A DNA stretch of 64,000 nt from Muricea muricata (lineage: Eukaryota; Cnidaria; Anthozoa; Malacalcyonacea; Plexauridae): the NCBI GenBank assembly GCA_963855995.1, contig OY979725.1, positions 4,821,418-4,885,417 on the forward strand. Reading direction: 5' to 3'. Shown in pieces: positions 60,892 to 64,000 of the stretch (positions are counted from its first letter, which is position 1; every line of letters starts with the position of its first letter). Made by a program: the position numbers and the translations under genes. A model generated the notes under the pieces. It saw nothing but the letters and a program-made list of their open reading frames with translations. It ran no database searches and had not been told where the DNA came from.

Positions 60892-61899
60892 TTATACAAG
60901 CAATTGTTTTTTTTCTTTCAAAATAGTAATTTTTTCGTCCAAACATAAATTACATCTTTTGGATCCTCCCGTGTAAGAAATAGACTTTTTTATCAAGGAC
61001 CATTTTATGGTGAAATCTGTTTTGTTTTGCTTTAAGTGCCAAATGTGTTTCGAAAGATCCGTTTCGTTCGAATATTTTTTATGCGTGAAAGATTTAATAT
61101 GATTCCTGTATCGCTCTTTGAATGTGTTGGAGGTCATGCCAATGTAGTGCTTTGTGTCCTGTGTGTTGCCTGTGCTAATTGTTGCTTTGTATACAATGTC
61201 CTTACTCATGCACTTGTTCTGCAGTGGGCATGCGTGTTTGTTCCTACAGTTACAGATCTCTGCGCTAATGTCGTGTGGTTGGCTTTTCCTAATAATGCGT
61301 GTGTTGTGGCTTGTGATATTTGACTTAACGTTACTCATGCAGCTGTATCTGACTTTAAATGTGTTCCTATTAAAAATTTTGTGTAACTTGTTGCCTATTG
61401 GAAAGTGCGTGTCTACAAGCTTGAGGAAACTGCGTGCGATGTTTGTCTTGACATTTTTGCTAAATGGAGGGTTAAACCAAATAATGTTGCGTTGCCTGTT
61501 CCTGCGTGGCTGCTGTGTTACATGTGGCATGTATTCCAGCTTGTGGCTGAAGTTGCTATGTCCTAGTGCGTTTTGATATGTTTGCACTGCATCGTCGAAT
61601 ACTTGTTTGTCAGATGACAGCGTTGAAATGCGCTTGTTGATAGATGCTGGAAGTTGCCTTAAAATGCTAGGTGGGTGGTTAGAGTGCTTGTGTATGTATA
61701 ACGGATCGTCATTGGGCTTCCTATAAGGTTTATATTTTCCGGTAGAAAGGTCGAAAGTTACATCTAGAAAGTTTACCACGTGTAAATTTGATTCTGCTGT
61801 TATTTTTAGGCCAAACTGTTCGAAAATTTTATGTAGCTCTTTCCTGGTTTTGTCTGCCAAACGTGCTGATCTGTTTTGTTCATCCGGAAAAATTAGCAA
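60892..61899 (-). CDS. Penelope-like element, post-RT and GIY-YIG part (5'-truncated)
   Basis: Three hundred and thirty-five codons. After the head-to-head junction near 61,890, the frame holds the RT thumb ('LHVVNFLDVTFDLSTGKYKP'), a linker ('NIIWFNPPFSKNVKTNI', '[16 protein letters not shown]'), a Cys/His cluster ('[15 protein letters not shown]') and GIY-YIG ('DIVYKATIS', 'HYIGMTSNTFKERYRNH'). RT catalytic motifs lie outside this copy. It is of a different subfamily from the 58,748 copy. Unbroken. Confidence 0.85.
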   Translation of the reverse strand: MLIFPDEQNRSARLADKTRKELHKIFEQFGLKITAESNLHVVNFLDVTFDLSTGKYKPYRKPNDDPLYIHKHSNHPPSILRQLPASINKRISTLSSDKQVFDDAVQTYQNALGHSNFSHKLEYMPHVTQQPRRNRQRNIIWFNPPFSKNVKTNIARSFLKLVDTHFPIGNKLHKIFNRNTFKVRYSCMSNVKSNITSHNTRIIRKSQPHDISAEICNCRNKHACPLQNKCMSKDIVYKATISTGNTQDTKHYIGMTSNTFKERYRNHIKSFTHKKYSNETDLSKHIWHLKQNKTDFTIKWSLIKKSISYTGGSKRCNLCLDEKITILKEKKQLLV

Positions 61900-62708
61900 A
61901 TCAATTTTTTACAAATTAAACACAAAACTTCGGTCAATTTTGAACGTAAACCAATGGAGAAACACGCAAAACGTTATAGAATGGCTTGGCAGCATCGAGG
62001 AAAAAACTAGGCATTCTTTCACTTCGTTTGACATAGTCGACTTTTACCCGTCAATTTCAGAAAATTTACTGGACCAAGCATTATCTTGGGCCTCCAATTT
62101 GGCTGACACTTCGGACGAAGACATTTCTATAATAAAACACGCTAGAAAATCACTCCTTTTCAATCACGGAAGACCGTGGATCAAAAACAACAATAGCAAC
62201 TTGTTTAATGTTACCATGGGTAGCTATGACGGGGCAGAAATTTGCGAACTAGTAGGCCTTTTCATCTTAAACCATTTAGGAAAAAAGTTTGGCAAGAAAA
62301 ACATCGGCTTGTACAGGGATGACGGTTTGTGGCTTCTATTAAAAACAGATCAGCACGTTTGGCAGACAAAACCAGAAAAGAGCTACACAAAATTTTTAAT
62401 AGGAACACAGTTAAGGTCAGTTACAGCTGCATGAGTAACGTTAAGTCAATTATCACAAGCCACAACACACGCATTATTAGGAAAAGCCAACCACAAGACA
62501 TTAGCGCAGAGATCTGTAACTGTAGGAACAAACACGCATGCCCCACTGCAGAACAAGTGCATGAGTAAGGACATTGTATACAAAGCAACAATTAGCACAG
62601 GCAACACACAGGACACAAAGCACTACATTGGCATGACCTCCAACACATTCAAAGAGCGATACAGGAATCATATTAAATCTTTCACGCATAAAAAAATATT
62701 CGAACGAA
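61890..62708 (+). pseudogene. Penelope-like element, head-to-head copy with internal deletion
   Basis: RT motifs 'FTSFDIVDFYPSISENLLDQ', 'NVTMGSYDGAEICELVGLF' and '[10 protein letters not shown]' (catalytic) are in the first frame. A shift at about 62,335 is followed by '[17 protein letters not shown]' joined directly to '[11 protein letters not shown]'. The minus copy has about 445 bp between these, and both edges there carry ACA(T/C)AAAATTTT. The GIY-YIG part ends at 62,708, where a third Penelope fragment begins on minus. Confidence 0.85.
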
Positions 62709-62940
62709 ACGTACGGAACTTTCGAAGTCGGTTGGTTTGACCATAGTAACTGAAGTCACAAGCGGAACAGTTCATTCTATAAACGATGTCCCTTATATTG
62801 TTAGAGTCTAATTTATCTTTCCGGCTTTGGGAATTCTTGCTGTAACGTGCGAACTGGTTAGAATGAGACTCGAATACTCTCACGTTGTAATGTTGTTGAG
62901 ATTTTTTCTGAAAATCCCTTGATATAGGGTATAACAATAT
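62709..62940 (-). pseudogene. Third Penelope fragment (GIY-YIG region)
   Basis: 'NIRDIVYRMNCSACDFSYYG', then 'QTNR', the start of a GIY-YIG domain, is truncated at 62,709 where it meets the plus-strand copy. Confidence 0.7.
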
Positions 62941-63078
62941 GGTTAGATGGGCCTGCTATGTTCTGCGTTACATTCTCATTGTTCTGTAAACTTAACTTCT
63001 TGTTCTGACGTCGCCTTTGTTCTCACAGCTCCTAATGAATTCTAAGGGTATCCATTATCTTTCAAACATTTATGACAT

Positions 63079-63097
63079 GCTTAACCCTAACCCTAAC
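63079..63097 (-). repeat. Short interstitial telomere-type repeat
   Basis: TTAACCCTAACCCTAAC (about 2.7 units of TTAGGG on the minus strand), 140 bp from the Penelope fragment. Confidence 0.85.
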
Positions 63098-63152
63098 TTT
63101 TTTACTAAACGAAAGCTAAAAGTTAAAACGAAATTTAACTTTTTGAATAAAT

Positions 63153-63302
<150 letters not shown>

Positions 63303-63900
63303 ATGAAACTTACGTAGGACATACAGAGTGGCCAATTTAAGACGAGATATAAGGGCCACACCAGTTCTTTCTGAAACGCGAAATACAAGCACGCCACAGA
63401 ACTGAGTAAACATGCCTGGAATCTCAACGGTAAGAATGTAAAATACTCAATTAAGTGGAGGGTATTTGCAAAATGCAATAGCTATTCGAGACAAAACAAA
63501 CGATGCCATCCGTGTTTGCATGAGAAAGATTTATAATATACCACCCTAACCTTGCCCCTCTAAACTTTAGAAACGAACTTGTATCTAAATGTAGACAACC
63601 GAAATAAATTCCTCTCGAGCTATAAGCGATTTCGTAATAGATGACAATGTAACATAACCTTTTATATAATCTCAACGTAGTGACGTCAAACATGTATATA
63701 GTATATCCTAGGCAATGAAACACGCTAATATTCAAATTCACCTGATGAGTGTAACTGGGTTCTGCCTGTTATACGAAACAAATTTGTAGTGAATTAAAAT
63801 CTAAATGCAATATTTCAAGTTTGTTTTAATCTTATCTTATATGCTCTACTATTGTATTGAGCACTGTGTCTATATATGATTCACAAATTGATAATATTCT
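63303..63900. other. No gene recognised
   Basis: AT-rich. 63,310-63,480 has a short open stretch in one frame on + that could be another GIY-YIG tail ('TVRKNVKYSIKWRVFAK'-like wording), too degraded to call. Confidence 0.35.
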
Positions 63901-63957
63901 ATATATATAATATATATATAGTACAATCTGCAGACATGCATGTTTCGGCGTTCCGCG

Positions 63958-64000
<43 letters not shown>
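63901..64000 (+). repeat. TA microsatellite running off the window
   Basis: Two TA runs separated by 'gtacaatctgcagacatgcatgtttcggcg'. The second is cut at the window end. Confidence 0.95.

Overview
The window looks like AT-rich metazoan nuclear DNA, most likely cnidarian or another early-branching invertebrate. The evidence is GT-AG introns, a secreted fibrinogen-type gene, Penelope, PIF/Harbinger and EnSpm/CACTA elements, P2X7-tail zinc-domain genes, THAP remnants, long TA microsatellites and palindromic MITEs. No species can be named from the sequence. About nine tenths is mobile or repetitive DNA.

Positions 1-10,200 hold a decayed endogenous dsDNA virus or Polinton-like element. It has a double-jelly-roll capsid gene and a frameshifted A32-type packaging ATPase that start 14 bp apart and diverge. 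Around them are a row of tiny single-span membrane proteins, a 321-residue tail-anchored protein, a TFIIS-type zinc ribbon, a candidate ssDNA-binding protein and tandem arrays of CRE/CCAAT-like sites. The left edge is a 900-bp tandem duplication that encodes a protein C-terminus.

Positions 10,750-12,460 and 22,180-23,090 are two copies of the 5' end of one gene family. Between them lies a complete-looking EnSpm/CACTA transposon (12,598-22,093) with subterminal CCTATAGGAATTCC arrays, a three-exon transposase on + and a BEN-domain gene of at least six exons on -. The intact 5' copy supplies a signal-peptide exon (22,982-23,065) that joins in phase to six exons at 31,764-33,712. This is the one convincing host gene. 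Its first intron is swollen by a 6.2-kb TIR element (25,255-31,495) carrying an acidic-protein gene, a divergent P2X7-tail gene, two MITEs and degraded IS630-type and LINE pieces.

From 33,750 come a 480-bp (CTATATAT)n array, fold-back repeats, a tRNA-Ala(AGC)-like gene enclosed in an inverted repeat, and a TA array.

Positions 37,900-51,150 are nested. A Penelope element is split by a 10.4-kb element with perfect 22-bp TIRs (38,258-48,648) and again by a 1.2-kb TTAA-flanked element (49,254-50,484). Inside the larger insertion a P2X7-tail gene is broken by a 4-kb Foldback-type palindrome whose arms each carry a protein-kinase gene. One arm also contains a further MITE that is absent from the other arm. 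A MITE, a coiled-coil ORF, a LINE and a THAP domain follow.

Positions 51,200-55,330 are a PIF/Harbinger element with an intact transposase and a convergent Myb-like gene. Then come a large palindromic MITE, a THAP remnant split by a 254-bp TTAA MITE, and several Penelope copies: a near-complete RT plus GIY-YIG ORF at 58,748 and a head-to-head pair at 60,892-62,708. The right end is TA arrays.
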